A stretch of 64,000 nucleotides of DNA from the NCBI GenBank assembly GCA_963971575.1, contig OZ020612.1:32033916-32097915 (forward strand), in the 5' to 3' direction. Below the pieces are notes generated by a model. The model was not told the DNA's origin, made no database searches, and was given only the letters and a program-made list of their open reading frames with translations. This DNA is from Liopterus haemorrhoidalis (Eukaryota > Arthropoda > Insecta > Coleoptera > Dytiscidae). Position numbers and translations under genes: made by a program. Position 1 is the stretch's first letter. The number at the start of each line of letters is the position of its first letter. This document shows, piece after piece, positions 33,753 to 44,639 of this stretch.

Positions 33753-33881
33753 TGTATAAATTAACAAAGCACATAACACATCAGTTTTTTATCGTTATCA
33801 CCACCTGAAACGCACGTAGCAACAAATATATGGACGGGGGAAAACCTAGTCTCCAATTTTATTTATATATGTGTTGGACAG

Positions 33882-34104
33882 CAGGGCCAGATATATGGTG
33901 TGGCGAGCGAGGCACTCGCCTCGGGCGCATAGTTGATAAAGGCGCAAGAAAGAGTTGAGGCGCAAAAAAGAGTTGAGGCGCAAGAATCTCGCCTCCTTTT
34001 TTTTAGTCATCACTGCGATCCGTCTTCTTTTTTTATTTAGTTAAGGATGGAAGCGCAAGACTAGTACTTTGCCTCGGGCGCAGAAATACCTATGTCCGGC
34101 TCTA
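33882..34104. mobile_element. Short hAT-like element
   Basis: 223 bp. Left CAGGGCCAGATATATGG; the right end as reverse complement is TAGAGCCGGACATAGG. Exact 8-bp duplication TTGGACAG (33874-33881 and 34105-34112). GCCTCGGGCGC arms lie near both ends. Confidence 0.8.
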
Positions 34105-34178
34105 TTGGACAGATACAGAAAATCAATTTTCTTAAATGCTTAATCACATAACATAACATGACTGTGTTAGGTGTCTAA

Positions 34179-34307
34179 TGGTGCAATTCTGTGGCAAAAC
34201 TATAAGCTACAGACGATCGTATATAAGGAGTTGTTTTATGTGTTGTTATGGACAGTTTCTTATAGATTTTGTCTGTAAGCTTATAGACTTGCCACAGAAT
34301 TGCACCA
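34179..34307. mobile_element. Harbinger-like MITE, TAA target
   Basis: 129 bp. Ends TGGTGCAATTCTGTGGCA and its inverse TGCCACAGAATTGCACCA are perfect over 18 bp, flanked by TAA on both sides (34176-34178, 34308-34310). A 3-bp TAA/TTA duplication is the mark of PIF/Harbinger elements. Nearly the whole element can fold on itself. Confidence 0.85.
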
Positions 34308-34310
34308 TAA

Positions 34311-34595
34311 GTTAGGTACACTGTAAACTTACGATATGGCTCGTATAGATTGTGTGACTTATCAATTGATTTGAACTCAATATTTGGAATATCATATGTA
34401 TCTTACACGTATTTTGTTTATAATTTTTATTGTATTTGTTAGATTTTATCTGACAAAACTATATTAGCCAAATTATAATACTAAAATTTATGTAATTATA
34501 ATTTATTTTGTAAATATAGCCTGAATTTTACATGTCAAAAATGCAGTAGTTCTACAAATTGTCGAAAGATGACTCGCAGTTTTGAAACAATTACT
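34311..34595. other. AT-rich spacer, nothing recognised
   Basis: No features were recognised. Confidence 0.4.
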
Positions 34596-34603
34596 ATATC
34601 ATG

Positions 34604-35310
34604 CAGTGGCGGATTAAGCCTTCGCCGGGCCCAAGACATTTTTGATTTACGGGCCCTCAACCTATGTTTTAAAAAAAAAAAAAAAAAAAAAACAAAAAAA
34701 GGTCCTTACCTCCCAAATCCAAGTGACGAGCAAAAAAAAAGGACTACACCTCCCAAATCCAAGTGAAGAGCAAAAAAAATATATAATATATAATATGGTA
34801 TGTTCTATACATGTTTTTCGGAATGGTGAGATCTGAAGTGAGACATTTATATTAATTTCTCAAAAAAAAAAAATAATAATAATAAATAAACTTAAATTGA
34901 TATAGCAAAATAGCAACTTTTACAATGTTGTCAGCTGTAATAAAGTTTATTATTATGGATTCGGTTTCAAACATCTGGTCTGCAGGAGTGTCATGCAGTG
35001 GGTATATCAGGGCCGTCTTAATAAATTCGGCGCTCATGGGCTACTAAAAATAATGCGCCCCTCTTCGTAAAAAAATTCACAGAATAGCACACGGTAGGGT
35101 GACCATTTTCTTAAGAAGGCAATGCGGGACGGAGCAAAAGAAAAGGTCCTCATCTCCCAAATCCAAGTGAAGAGCAAAAAAAAAGGTCCTCACCTTCTAA
35201 ATCCAAGTCAAGAGCAAAAAAAAAGGTCCTCACCTTCCAGATCCGGGCCCTTGAAAATTACGGGCCCAAGACAAATGTTTTTTTTTGTCTAAGGCGAAAG
35301 TCCGTCACTG
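34604..35310. mobile_element. hAT element with tandem A-rich modules
   Basis: 707 bp. Left CAGTGGCGGATTAAGCCTTC and right (reverse complement) CAGTGACGGACTTTCGCCTT. Exact 8-bp duplication ATATCATG (34596-34603 and 35311-35318). Two groups of the AAAGGTCCTCACCTCCCAAA module (with TCCAAGTGAAGAGC) occur: two units at 34695-34780 and three at 35140-35240. The second group belongs to a truncated TAGGGTGACCA element starting at 35095. Another hAT-like end CAGGGCCGTCTTAATA lies at 35008. So this is a composite. Confidence 0.85.
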
Positions 35311-35319
35311 ATATCATGT

Positions 35320-36069
35320 CATGCAACGGCATTAGTGACCCTAGCTTTAGAAAACTGACTGGTTTAGATAACTCCACTGCTAGCATACCGATGTATTGAC
35401 TGTAATATCAATAGAGTCGTTTGGGTTTCATTTTTATTCATGTGATACAATATATTAACTTTAAAAAAAATAGTTTAAGATAATTATAAAAATAGTAATA
35501 TTATTTCGTCATGATATTGATTATTCAGTTAACATCTCTTATATTTCTAAAGTATTCAAAAATATGTTTTCTATTGAATTAATCTATTTCTATTTCCATT
35601 GAACCGTGAGTTAAAGTTTTGTGTATAATGATGATATATCTGTCCCATTTTCTCAATGAATGGATATATTTAGTAGACTGTTAGTGTAAGTTCCCATAGA
35701 CTGCAAATGTTTAAAATAGATATTTTCATTCGAAATTTGCATAACCTTGTCAGAATACATAAAAATATTCAGAATTCATAATAATTATTTGAGAACCACT
35801 GGTTCATGTGGATCTGTGTTTGTGCCTATGTCTGTATGTGTTACATGTGGATCATATGACTGGGTAAGTTCACAGACCCTAGTATTGTTGTGGTCAGGTT
35901 TTATAAAGTTTATTGTTTATGTTTCACGATAAAGTTGGATGTAAATTGCAGTATGATTGTTGTTTGTTTGCTTTTTGGTACTTTTAAATACAGTTTTATT
36001 TGCAGCTCTACTGTGTTGGAAACTGCTCTTAATTCATAGAGTATAACAGATATTTCAATATTTACATTA
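35320..36069. other. AT-rich spacer, nothing recognised
   Basis: GAGAACCACTGGTT at about 35790 looks like a hAT end but has no partner. No gene recognised. Confidence 0.4.
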
Positions 36070-36256
36070 ATAGAGTACAGCGGCGGCTGGTACATAAGAG
36101 CTGCAGAGCTACAGCACCCCTAAAATTAAATGAATTTAAACATTACAGACGTTTATGATTTCTTTCGCTCTCCCTCTCTTTATTTTATTTAATTTTTAAT
36201 TAAAAACTGTCACTACTGACGTGCGTCGTGCGTAAAACTATTTCGTCTACAAGGTA

Positions 36257-37566
36257 CAAGGTGTCTCAAAAGAAATTTTATATTTAGTGGATCGATTAAA
36301 AAAAAAGTAAGCCGTATATAGAAAAAATGTTTATTAATTATTAAAATACACTTTTTGGGGATTTATTTCTTAAAAATAATATCGTCTAAATGTAGACCCT
36401 CGCGTTCTCGGCACTCATTTAATCGAACAGTAAAATTACTTATGACGTCTCGGCAGGTGGACTCAGGGATCGCTGCCATTTCGTGACGGATATTTTCTTT
36501 CAAATGCGCCAGTGAAGTCGATTTATTGGCGTAAACTTTAGATTTAAGATAACCCCATAGGAAAAAGTCCATAGGGGTTAAATCTGGACTGCGTGGAGGC
36601 CAATTTATGTCACCTCTCCGGGAGATCAATTTGCCTGAGAAAATTTCACGAACACGTGGCAGAGACATTTTGGACGTGTGTGAAGTTGCTCCGTCCTGTT
36701 GGAACCATGTTCTTTGGTTATAGCCAGGAAAGTTTTGCAGTTCAGGTACCAAGAAGTTGTCTAACATCTCCACATAACGCTCTGAATTCACTGTAACTGC
36801 ACGCCCCCTTTCGTCTTCAAAAAAGTAAGGGCCGATAATTCCTCGCGCCGACTTCGCAGCCCATACGGTCACTTTAGGCGAATGTAGGGGTTTCTGATGT
36901 TTGCGTTTCGGATTCGTTGCACTCCAGTAGCGGCAGTTCTACTTATTTACGTGGCCATTAAGATGAAAATGAGCTTCATCCGAAAACAAAATGTTGGTAA
37001 ACGTTGAAAATCGCTTAATCACCTGATTTACGAAATTAAGCCTCTGACTGGCATCTTGGGGCTTTAATTCTTGCACCAATTGAATTTTGTAGGGGTGCAG
37101 CTTTAGGTCTTTGTGCATAATGCGATGTAATGATGATCTATGCACATTTAAAGCACTTGCGCGCTTCCGAATTGAAAGGTTCGGGTCGTCACGAACAGAC
37201 TGATTAACATTCTCCACGTTTTCTACCGTTCTTGATGACCTAGGTCGCCCGGATTTTGAATTATCCAGCGTTGTACCAGTCTCTTCAAACTTTTTAACCC
37301 AATGTCGAATGAGAGGAATGCTTGGCGCATCATTTAAGTGGCGAAAACCTCGAATACTGCAGAAATGTCTACGCGCTACAGTCGCCGAATCACCGTTTTT
37401 GTAAAACTCTCGCACGCATAACGCGCGGTCTGCTCCCGAGAAACGCTCCATAGCGACTGAATTCCCAAGAGCCAGGCTACCGATTGACATAACCCCCGCG
37501 CCCCTCGGATACGTTGCGTTCACGCAGTAAGCTAAATAAATATAAAATTTCTTTTGAGACACCTTG
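36257..37566 (-). mobile_element. Mariner element of DD41D type, nearly intact
   Basis: 1310 bp. Inverted ends begin CAAGGTGTCTCAAAAGAAAT and run about 30 bp almost without mismatch, flanked by TA (36255-36256 and 37567-37568). One transposase gene fills the minus strand, open except for a single in-frame TAG. The intact ends and single lesion mark it as one of the youngest elements in the window. It is inserted in a hAT. Confidence 0.95.
36363..37451 (-). pseudogene. DD41D mariner transposase with one premature stop
   Basis: Cut-and-paste transposase, about 362 codons from ATG at 37451 (reading MERFSGADRALC) to the stop at 36363; an alternative ATG lies 13 codons upstream (MSIGSLALG). N-terminal helix-turn-helix region: VREFYKNGDSATVARRHF, then LIRHWVKKFEETGT and KSGRPRSSRT. 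Second DNA-binding part: DPNLSIRKRASALNVHRSSL and HPYKIQLVQEL. Catalytic residues: Asp in FSDEAHFHLNG, Asp in WFQQDGATSH, and Asp in PDLTPMDFFLWG; 41 residues lie between the second and third, which is the DD41D spacing known from the rosa group. The only lesion is TAG at 36939-36941, between HVNK and NCRYW; the frame is the same on both sides. A C to T change of a CAG codon is the simplest explanation. Confidence 0.9.
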
Positions 37567-38204
37567 TATAATATACAATTATTCAATGAGCTGCATGTAT
37601 TGGCAACACCAATTACTTATTGCATTGTGGCGATTGGCATTGCGTGGGAGGTAACAGCAAAATAATACCTACTTACGGAGCTACAGACGCTTGCAGTTAA
37701 AAGCTTGCGAAATAGACGTTTAACTACAAATATTTTTTGCATGCTCAGTGTTCTGGGCATGCAAAATAAAAAAATGGTGAATTTCAAATTGTACGTTTCA
37801 TATCACATGTTCAGTTTAAAAGTTGATTTTTTTGTACATGCTTGACTAATATATATTAAATCACAAATATGTAAAATTTCTATATTTTAAATGATTTTTT
37901 TTTTTTGTAAACGTATATGTAGTTAAAAAATGTTATGTTCATTCTAGTAATGATTTTCTTTCCCGAAATAAAAAATCATAATAATAATAATACGTAATAA
38001 TAACATATTTATTTAACTAAAGAAGTTAGATCTCAATTATACTTCTGGTTGCAGAAGAAGTTTTGCGGCCCCAGTTATAAAATGTATGTACATTTATGTT
38101 GCGAATAACAATCGGAAGGGGGGGGGGCTAAAATTTAAGCTTTGCTACTGGTTGCAGCATCTCCATTAGAGGTTACCACGAGCCGCCACTGATAGAATGA
38201 GTCG

Positions 38205-38471
38205 CAGTGGCGCACCCAGCGGGGAGTGGCGCACTCCCTATGAAGGAAGGAAATAAAAATAAAAACACACAAACTGAGATGAGGACCTTTTTTTTTTAGG
38301 TCGTCACTTGTATTTTAGAAGTGAGGACGTTTTTCTTTTATGTCATAATTTTGTATTTCCGAAGCGAGAACCTTTTTTTTTTAGATCATCACTTGAAATT
38401 TAGAAGTTTTAAATACTTTTGTCTTCCGCCCCCCCCCCCCCCCCCAACAAAAATTCCTGGGTGCACCACTG
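38205..38471. mobile_element. Short hAT element with T-tract modules
   Basis: 267 bp. Left CAGTGGCGCACCCAGC and right (reverse complement) CAGTGGTGCACCCAGG. 8-bp duplication ATGAGTCG / ATGACTCG (38197-38204 and 38472-38479, one mismatch). It holds three reverse-orientation copies of the GAGGACC...T-tract module and a run of 17 C at about 38429-38445. It starts 14 bp after the right end of the previous hAT. Confidence 0.85.
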
Positions 38472-38479
38472 ATGACTCG

Positions 38480-38866
38480 TGATCAGCGTAGTTTTTAAAT
38501 ATAAAAAAATGTCTTTTAAATTCGCAGCTACAATTTTTAGCTCCTGCGATTTTGTAAATAACTAACTTGAATTATAATTCAACCGAACAACTCTCATGAC
38601 TCATGGTGCCTAAAAATTTTGAATTGTAAAATATTTATTATAGTTATTTTTTTATTAAAATTCCAGATTTTCTAATTTGGCTAATTCAATCAAATTCAAA
38701 TGCATCTTTCATGGTACTTGGGAAACAACTGGAACTTTACCTTCGCTACTAAGGCATTGGTCTGCAGCGAGAAACAGGGTTACTGAGGTCGGCGAACTGG
38801 TACTTTATTAAGAAAATTCCAGGTATTGTTACGAATTAGTGCTATCGAGTGCCATTTTAGACACTG
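38480..38866. other. AT-rich spacer, nothing recognised
   Basis: No features were recognised. Confidence 0.4.
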
Positions 38867-38869
38867 TAA

Positions 38870-39602
38870 AGGCCGGACCCCACATGACCGCACCGTGTGA
38901 CGGCCGAGTGTTGAGCGTCGCACGGCGAGAAACTAACACAATGGAAACATACCTGCTAGTCCTCACCTAACCGCACCGTGCCCGACTAGTTTAGTTTACT
39001 TTTTGACGGGCACGGTGCGGTGTACGAAGTCGATTGAACATTTATTTTTGCTAGCAATTTTTTAAATATTAAATAAATATAATAATCGTACATTTATTAT
39101 TATAAATAATGAAGGTAGAAAAATGAATTGAAGATTTTAGAAATATTCCTGTGTTGTACGTTCAGTTTTTCTTGGAGTTTCAGTTCCAGTTGGTTGAATG
39201 TGAACATCGAAAAAATATTCGTAAAACTTCGTCACATCACACTTTAGATGAGGCAGCAGCCAGCAAAACTCCTCTTCAACACATCTTTTCTTCCATGCGT
39301 TGTGAACCCACATTCTTCTCCGATTTCTGCGATGATTTCTTCACCAATTAACATCTTCTTCCTTTAAAGGAAGTGTTACCATCCCTAATTCACTATTTGT
39401 AAAACTTCTTAACATTTTGTCTCCATGAAACAGCTGTGTGAGCTTCGAAAAGAATACTGAACTGCAATTTTGAGATAGACCGCACGGCCGACACACGGAT
39501 CGCGTGCGGGCAAGTGGGGTCTCCTATCACCGTTACCGACAGTCGGCCGACTTGCGGTGCGGGCACGGTGCGGGCGCGGTGCGGTCATGTGGGGTCCGAC
39601 CT
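38870..39602. mobile_element. PIF/Harbinger-like element, TAA target
   Basis: 733 bp. Left AGGCCGGACCCCACATGACC and right (reverse complement) AGGTCGGACCCCACATGACC, each followed by GCACCG. TAA on both sides (38867-38869 and 39603-39605). GC-rich arms with repeated GCACGGTGCGG and GGCCGAC contrast with an AT-rich middle. A 66-codon frame at 39151-39351 (VECEHRKNIRKTSSHHTLDE) could be a remnant of the MADF/Myb-like second protein of Harbinger elements, but this is weak. Confidence 0.8.
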
Positions 39603-39764
39603 TAATGCGTGCGTAAAGTGCCTACTTTACGCCCAGTGGTAGAAAAAAGATTTTAAGCTAAATTTCCTTTGGTCAAATTTTTGATTAATTTACAATGGCA
39701 TAGTAAATAAATACTGAGCATTTTTTATTTTTAGTATTTACTTAAATTTTTCTTATGAAACTTA

Positions 39765-39977
39765 AGCTGCGTTCCCACCTCAGTAATTTAACACTCTGTG
39801 CGTTGTAGATAGTTTTTAAACGAGTGCAATTGGTATGATCGGACAAGCTCGTACTATCTCGCTCAACAGTAGTATAGCAACGACAAAGCACGAGCATGTC
39901 CGATCATACCAAATGACCTCGTTTAAAAATTATCCATAGCGTACAACGTATAGATTTACAGAGGTGGGAATGCAGCT
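39765..39977. mobile_element. Fold-back Harbinger-like MITE, TTA target
   Basis: 213 bp. Left AGCTGCGTTCCCACCTC and right (reverse complement) AGCTGCATTCCCACCTC; the inverted similarity continues inward through TTTTTAAACGAG and TGGTATGATCGGACA to the centre. TTA on both sides (39762-39764 and 39978-39980). Confidence 0.85.
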
Positions 39978-40197
39978 TTAGACTTTTTATTATTAAAATG
40001 AAAAGATTTTTTTTTTCTGATTTCAATTGTGTGATAAGTACCCGGTTTATACGTTATTTTGTAATATATAGAAAAAAATGTTTAAGGTAATTTTAATAAT
40101 AACTTATATACAATGAATAATAATTCATTACCTTTAAATAGCACCATCAAATGGTGTAATATAATACCAGCAAAATATAAATCAGTCGCCATGCTCA

Positions 40198-40560
40198 TTT
40201 TTAGGGTTTTGTAGGTATGGCTGTACGGTATTATGATCAAACGGCTAGACACAGTAAAGTTAAATTTTACATGTTAGTATAATTCTTTGGCCCACATGTA
40301 GGACAACTATCGAGAGTTCACAAACACATCACAGGAAAAACATAAACAAATATATATTCAACGAAAAAATAATAATTATTATTTTTTAATTCCTCTAATT
40401 CAACAGAAATTTTTTATTTGATTATTATTTGCGAAATTTTTTGTTACACAAATATTTATCGAATTTTATTGAATTTTATAATTTTATTGAATATCGAAAA
40501 GTTATTGAATTTTATAGTTTTTATCACTTAACAAACACCTACAAAACTTTGAAATGTGCA
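40198..40560 (+). repeat. Dispersed MITE-like repeat (AGGGTTTTGTA family), best-bounded copy
   Basis: Left TTTTTAGGGTTTTGTAGGTA and right ACACCTACAAAACTTTGAAA are imperfect inverse ends. AAACGGCTAGACACAGTAAA and CCCACATGTAGGACAACTAT are landmarks shared with other copies. The downstream tail to about 40590 also matches 6351-6390. No coding. Confidence 0.6.
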
Positions 40561-40599
40561 AAAATTCACGCTTCACATCAATTTTTATATGTATGAGTT

Positions 40600-41585
40600 T
40601 AGTTAAACTACTCATTACCAAAGATTAATGTTTATATTATATTTATTAATTTCAAATATTACTTCAATCCTCAAACCGGAGTTGGAATCCGAGACCTTAG
40701 TATAGCAATATTAAATTATTAAGAGTAATCCTCATACTATCAAAGTAGAAAACAATTAAAATGACATAACTAGGATGAAATGAGTTTCCTAAATTTTTCA
40801 TGGTTAGTTTTAAGATACCGGGGGGGTCTTGACATCTTGACATCTTTCAAGATGCTGAAATATTCTGAAAAGTAAATAACCGTTTTTGTTACATGTACTT
40901 ATAATTAATCATTTAAATATTAATGTATCCTATCCCAATTACAATACCTAACTATAACTAAAAAAAATAGTCTTGTAACGTTGCTAACATACGAGATAAC
41001 TATCCAATTTAAAAAATTGTTTGAAATATTTGATTTTAAAATTTTGTTTTATATGTATATCCAAGTAAAATTCCATTTCCTTCAGATTTGGAAACAAAGA
41101 TGGGCTAAATTAAAAAATAATCTCAATATTCACACACACGTAACCAAAAGTTAAATAATAAAAAAAACAGTGATACTTCATGCAGTTATCTTAACCATTT
41201 CTCTGTCAGTTATGCTACTTAAAATAGATTAACAGCCTACAAACCTGGCCATAATTCTCCTATCACCATGTCCCGTGTGTCATCATAGCATTATTAAAGC
41301 CGTCGGAAGTGAAGCGGGCTTTTAACTTAATATCTGTTACAGTTTCAACATTACTGTATTTCAGATAACATCCTCACTGATGCTATTTTAAGTTACATAT
41401 GGGTAGGTATAGTAAAACTATATCTTAATTATAATATACTACTGAGAAAATTTAGAAACTTAGTTGCTATGTTTCCTTGATACGACGGTTACCTACGGAG
41501 CACAGGACGTGTTCAAATCTCAAGCACCACTCCAAAATTTTAACGCTCTGAAAAACAACTGAGGGACCAACTGAGCCTCGAGCTT
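40600..41585. other. AT-rich spacer, nothing recognised
   Basis: No features were recognised apart from a TCTTGACA near-duplicate at 40828-40845. Confidence 0.4.
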
Positions 41586-41589
41586 TTAA

Positions 41590-43030
41590 TATCTAATAAT
41601 GACAACCTGTTACAAAGATAAACAAGAGTTTGGAATATAGGCAGAAAATATGAGCACGAATATATATATGGCAAGAGATGCGTTTATAAGAATAACATCT
41701 TATAACGAATCGAAGCCTTAATCTACAAGTTCGTATGAAATTTGTCCACCGGTGCTACTTGTTCTCTATTGTTATGTGGAATTGAAACTTGGATTTTAAA
41801 TCAAGTACACATTAAAAAATTAGAGCCTTTTAATTGTGAGTATATCGATATATGTTGAAGATCTCATGGATAGACAAGATTAGAGATGGGAATTTCGGCT
41901 CAGTTTGCGGAACCGGATCAGTGGAGGTCGTTCAGTTTGTTGAGCCGGTTCATTGATCCGGCTCAGGGCTCCGGTTAAGTAAACATGTTTCCGAGACACA
42001 GGTCGGTCGTTAGTTCGTAGGTAGAACGTCGCTTAGAGCCGGTTCTTGCAATATATGAACTGTAAACATGATCCCGAGACACAGGTCGGTCAGTCGTTCG
42101 GTCGTAGGTAGAACGTCGCTTAGAGCCGGCTCTTGCTTAGACCCGTCAGTTGTCGGTCGTTCGCTCGTAGGTAGAACGTCGCTTAGAGCTGGCTCTTGCT
42201 TAGACCCGGTCAGTTGTCGGTCGTTCGCTTGTAGGTAGAGCGTCGCTTAGCCCCGGCTCTTATCTAACATTTTTGAAACAAACAATTCACTTTACATAGC
42301 TACTGTAATTTAAACCAGATGTGCTAAGTTTATGGCGATGTTTATTGCCCTTGTAAATCGGACATCTGGGATTTGGGCAATATTTTTAATATTTTTATAT
42401 AGTATGGTTGTAAGAAAATACAGACTAAGCTTATTAGTTTCAAATAAACTGCCCTACAAATTGATGACAAAATACACTTTATGATAATACATTACAAGCC
42501 GAGTTCTCGCGAAGTTCAACATGACATCGATCCAGATCCGGATCACTCCGGTCACTGCTCACAATCGCCCGACCAATCGTATCCTTGAAACTATACAGTG
42601 AGCCGTGAGCCGGCTCATTTCAATTTGGTGAACCGTGTCACTTCGGTCAGTGTACTGAGCCGGCTTAGCGAGCCGGTTCGTTCATGAACGACCCATCTCT
42701 AGACAAGATCACAAATGAAGATGTTTTACTAGAATGAAGGAGGAACGAGAACTTATATTTACAATCCAGAGAAGAAAGTTGCAACAACTTAGATATATGA
42801 TGGAGGGAGGATAAGATATGAACTACTGCAAGTTATCCTACAAGGAAAATTTTTGGACAAGCTAAGTGTAGGTCGGCCAAGAACTGTGTGGTTAAATCTA
42901 TGCCAGTGGTTTGAATATTCATTTGAAAAATTATTTCGAGTTATAGTCTCCAAAATGAAAATAGTCTTGATTATCGCCAACCTCTAAAAAGAAAAGGCAT
43001 AGACGAAGAAGATGTTACACAAATGCCACA
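41590..43030 (+). pseudogene. Non-LTR retrotransposon C-terminal relic, split by a hAT
   Basis: Across frames on the plus strand one can read ARDAFIRIT, YLFSIVMW and NWNLDF (the V..YG.E.W.L block in decayed form), KISWIDKITNEDVL, then after the hAT KEERELIFTIQRRKLQ..., LLQVILQGKFLDKLSVGRPR and WLNLCQWF..SFEKLFRVIV. The order fits the tail of endonuclease-reverse transcriptase proteins (SWIDRVTNEEVL, GKRGPGR..ISWLKNLR.WF). The hAT at 41881-42701 cuts it within the DRITNEDV segment: TAGACAAGAT on the left continues as ATCACAAATGAAGATG on the right. Confidence 0.65.
41881..42701. mobile_element. hAT element with TAGAGATGGG ends and internal tandem repeats
   Basis: 821 bp. Left TAGAGATGGG and right CCCATCTCTA; 8-bp duplication GACAAGAT is exact (41873-41880 and 42702-42709). 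The arms are rich in GAGCCGG and CCGGCTC. A ~57-bp unit with GTAGGTAGAACGTCGCTTAG and a GAGCCGGCTCTTGC end occurs four times between about 42003 and 42260. No transposase. Confidence 0.9.
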
Positions 43031-43201
43031 GCCAGCCAAAACGTAACTAGTAACGCTATTAGAGCAACATAACCTACACGACAAATAACTCACACATATT
43101 GTTTAAAATGAAAAACTTATTTTCACCCATCGTAACGTACGTTAAGGTCTGTAAATTTTGTAATTATTGACCACTTGATATATGTGTCTTATATTGTAGG
43201 C

Positions 43202-43227
43202 CTGAAGATGCTATTAAATAGCGAAAC
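43202..43227 (+). other. Hammerhead-like core next to a decayed retroelement
   Basis: CTGAAGA (43202-43208), a 5-bp stem GCTAT/ATAGC, then GAAAC (43223-43227). This CTGANGA ... GAAAC arrangement is the conserved part of hammerhead ribozymes, known from Penelope-like elements. The PLE at 49-52 kb has the same arrangement just after its frame. No PLE coding was recognised next to this one. Confidence 0.4.
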
Positions 43228-43404
43228 CAGTTGCCACAATTTTATGTAATATATTACCATCCTACCTTGACCACCATCAAACTCCAAATTTACAATACAT
43301 ATTCATCCTTGGTGGTAAAATATATCACACACCAATTTTCTTATAACATTTGTTTTCTACTAGCGGATTTTTCTCTTTTTTTTTTCTTTTTATGGTTCAA
43401 CAAG

Positions 43405-43552
43405 TTTCTTAGGTTTAGGCGGAACTAGATTTGGAATTCTAGAAACTTATACTGTTTAAGTGAGGCATCAAACCTTAAAAGGAGAGCTCATGACAACTTA
43501 CAAAAATGAAAATTCCAATTAGATCCGCTTAAACGTTTGGAATAGCCTATAA
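43405..43552. mobile_element. MITE, AGGCTATTCCAAAC family, truncated
   Basis: The right end reads CGCTTAAACGTTTGGAATAG then CCTATA, the inverse of the family's left end. The left side keeps GTTTAGGCGGAACTAG but lacks the outer AGGCTATTCC. Confidence 0.6.
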
Positions 43553-43619
43553 GTATATTTATCCCACAAATTAAATTTAATACTAACTGCAACATCCCTG
43601 GTTAAGTCATCTTCTGTCG

Positions 43620-43925
43620 TACTTCTTCTTCCTTGGGCACTGTCAGTCCGATTGACTTTTGGCATCACTCACATAAGTTCTCCATCTTGATCTGTTCATT
43701 GCCAGGCCTTTCCACATGCCCTGTATACCAATACTTGTTAGATCTTCGATTAGCTGATCTCCCCATCTCTTTCGAGGTCTTCCAACTGGTCGACGGGTAT
43801 TCAATCTTCCTTCCCATATCTTCCTAACCAGTCTGTCCTCCCTCATCTTCATAACGTGTCCTATTCACTGCAATCGTCTACATTTCAGTGTGATACTAGG
43901 CTTTGAGTACAGTTCTCGGATATTT
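43620..43925 (-). pseudogene. Second copy of the non-LTR C-terminal relic (GRPRKRW)
   Basis: The frame 43643-43852 encodes RLVRKIWEGRLNTRRPVGRP, RKRWGDQLIEDLTSIGIQGM, the same tail as 20152-20412, here keeping the more usual VGRPRKRW. The copies are colinear for about 300 bp and begin with the same TTCTTCTTC-type edge. Both are fragments of one family. Confidence 0.7.
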
Positions 43926-44631
43926 TTGTTCTTGCGGATTCTCCATTGACTATTAATTTGTATGGGACTAAAGATTCAGCGTAATATTTTATTTCGTATA
44001 ACCTAACTTAGTATAACCTAATCTTGGTGTTCCTAGACAGGAATTTCATTTTGAAGAGGGGACAAAGTGCAAAATACGATGCATTAGCAGCTTTAATTAT
44101 GTACCTAATTTCTTGCTATATCAGATTCACCTGATTTATCATGATTCACAGGTATTTGAAAGTATAAATTCTCTCAAAAGTGTCGTACGAAAAAACTAAT
44201 TTGTCGTGAACTCGACTGTTGCTATAATGACGTAATTTGTCCATATACATATTTTATCGTGCCGTTATATTTTTTCCAAATCCCAGTACCACTTATCATC
44301 TTCTATAATTATGTAATTATATAGAGAGTACTATAGATTTTACAATCCTATTTGTCAACAGTATGTTTACAAACAAAAACAATCATGTATTAATCATTTG
44401 GTTTAGTCAAAAACCCATTCATAAAAACATTTAATATCAGAATATTGAAATTTATATCAAAATTATTTTCTCAAATCATGGAGAAATGCATTCACTGTTA
44501 ATAATTATAAGTCAAACATAAACAAATAAGAAACAAGATAAATAAAGCCTTTGGCTTAAAATTTAAAAACCTTCCTGAAAGAAAAGCGCTTACGTCCATT
44601 TCAAGAATGCACCTAAATCATACACTTGTCC
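43926..44631. other. AT-rich spacer, nothing recognised
   Basis: No gene or element end recognised. Confidence 0.4.
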
Positions 44632-44639
44632 AGCTCACC

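Larger units (their letters stand above)
36078..38191. mobile_element. hAT element carrying a mariner
   Basis: Left CAGCGGCGGCTGGTACATAA and right (reverse complement) CAGTGGCGGCTCGTGGTAAC. Flanks ATAGAGTA and ATAGAATG are partly alike, fitting a decayed 8-bp duplication. No hAT transposase is visible. About 1.3 kb of its 2.1 kb is the mariner at 36257-37566. Confidence 0.7.

Noticed and set aside
38429..38446. Long C run and other homopolymer G/C runs (13256, 17453, 22251, 24509, 38119, 60286) as functional G-quadruplex sites
   Set aside because: They are single runs, mostly in or beside repeats, and not spaced as four G-tracts.
43633..43827. Plus-strand frame similar to that at 19980-20324
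   Set aside because: The similarity only reflects two copies of the same minus-strand relic; the plus frame is antisense.
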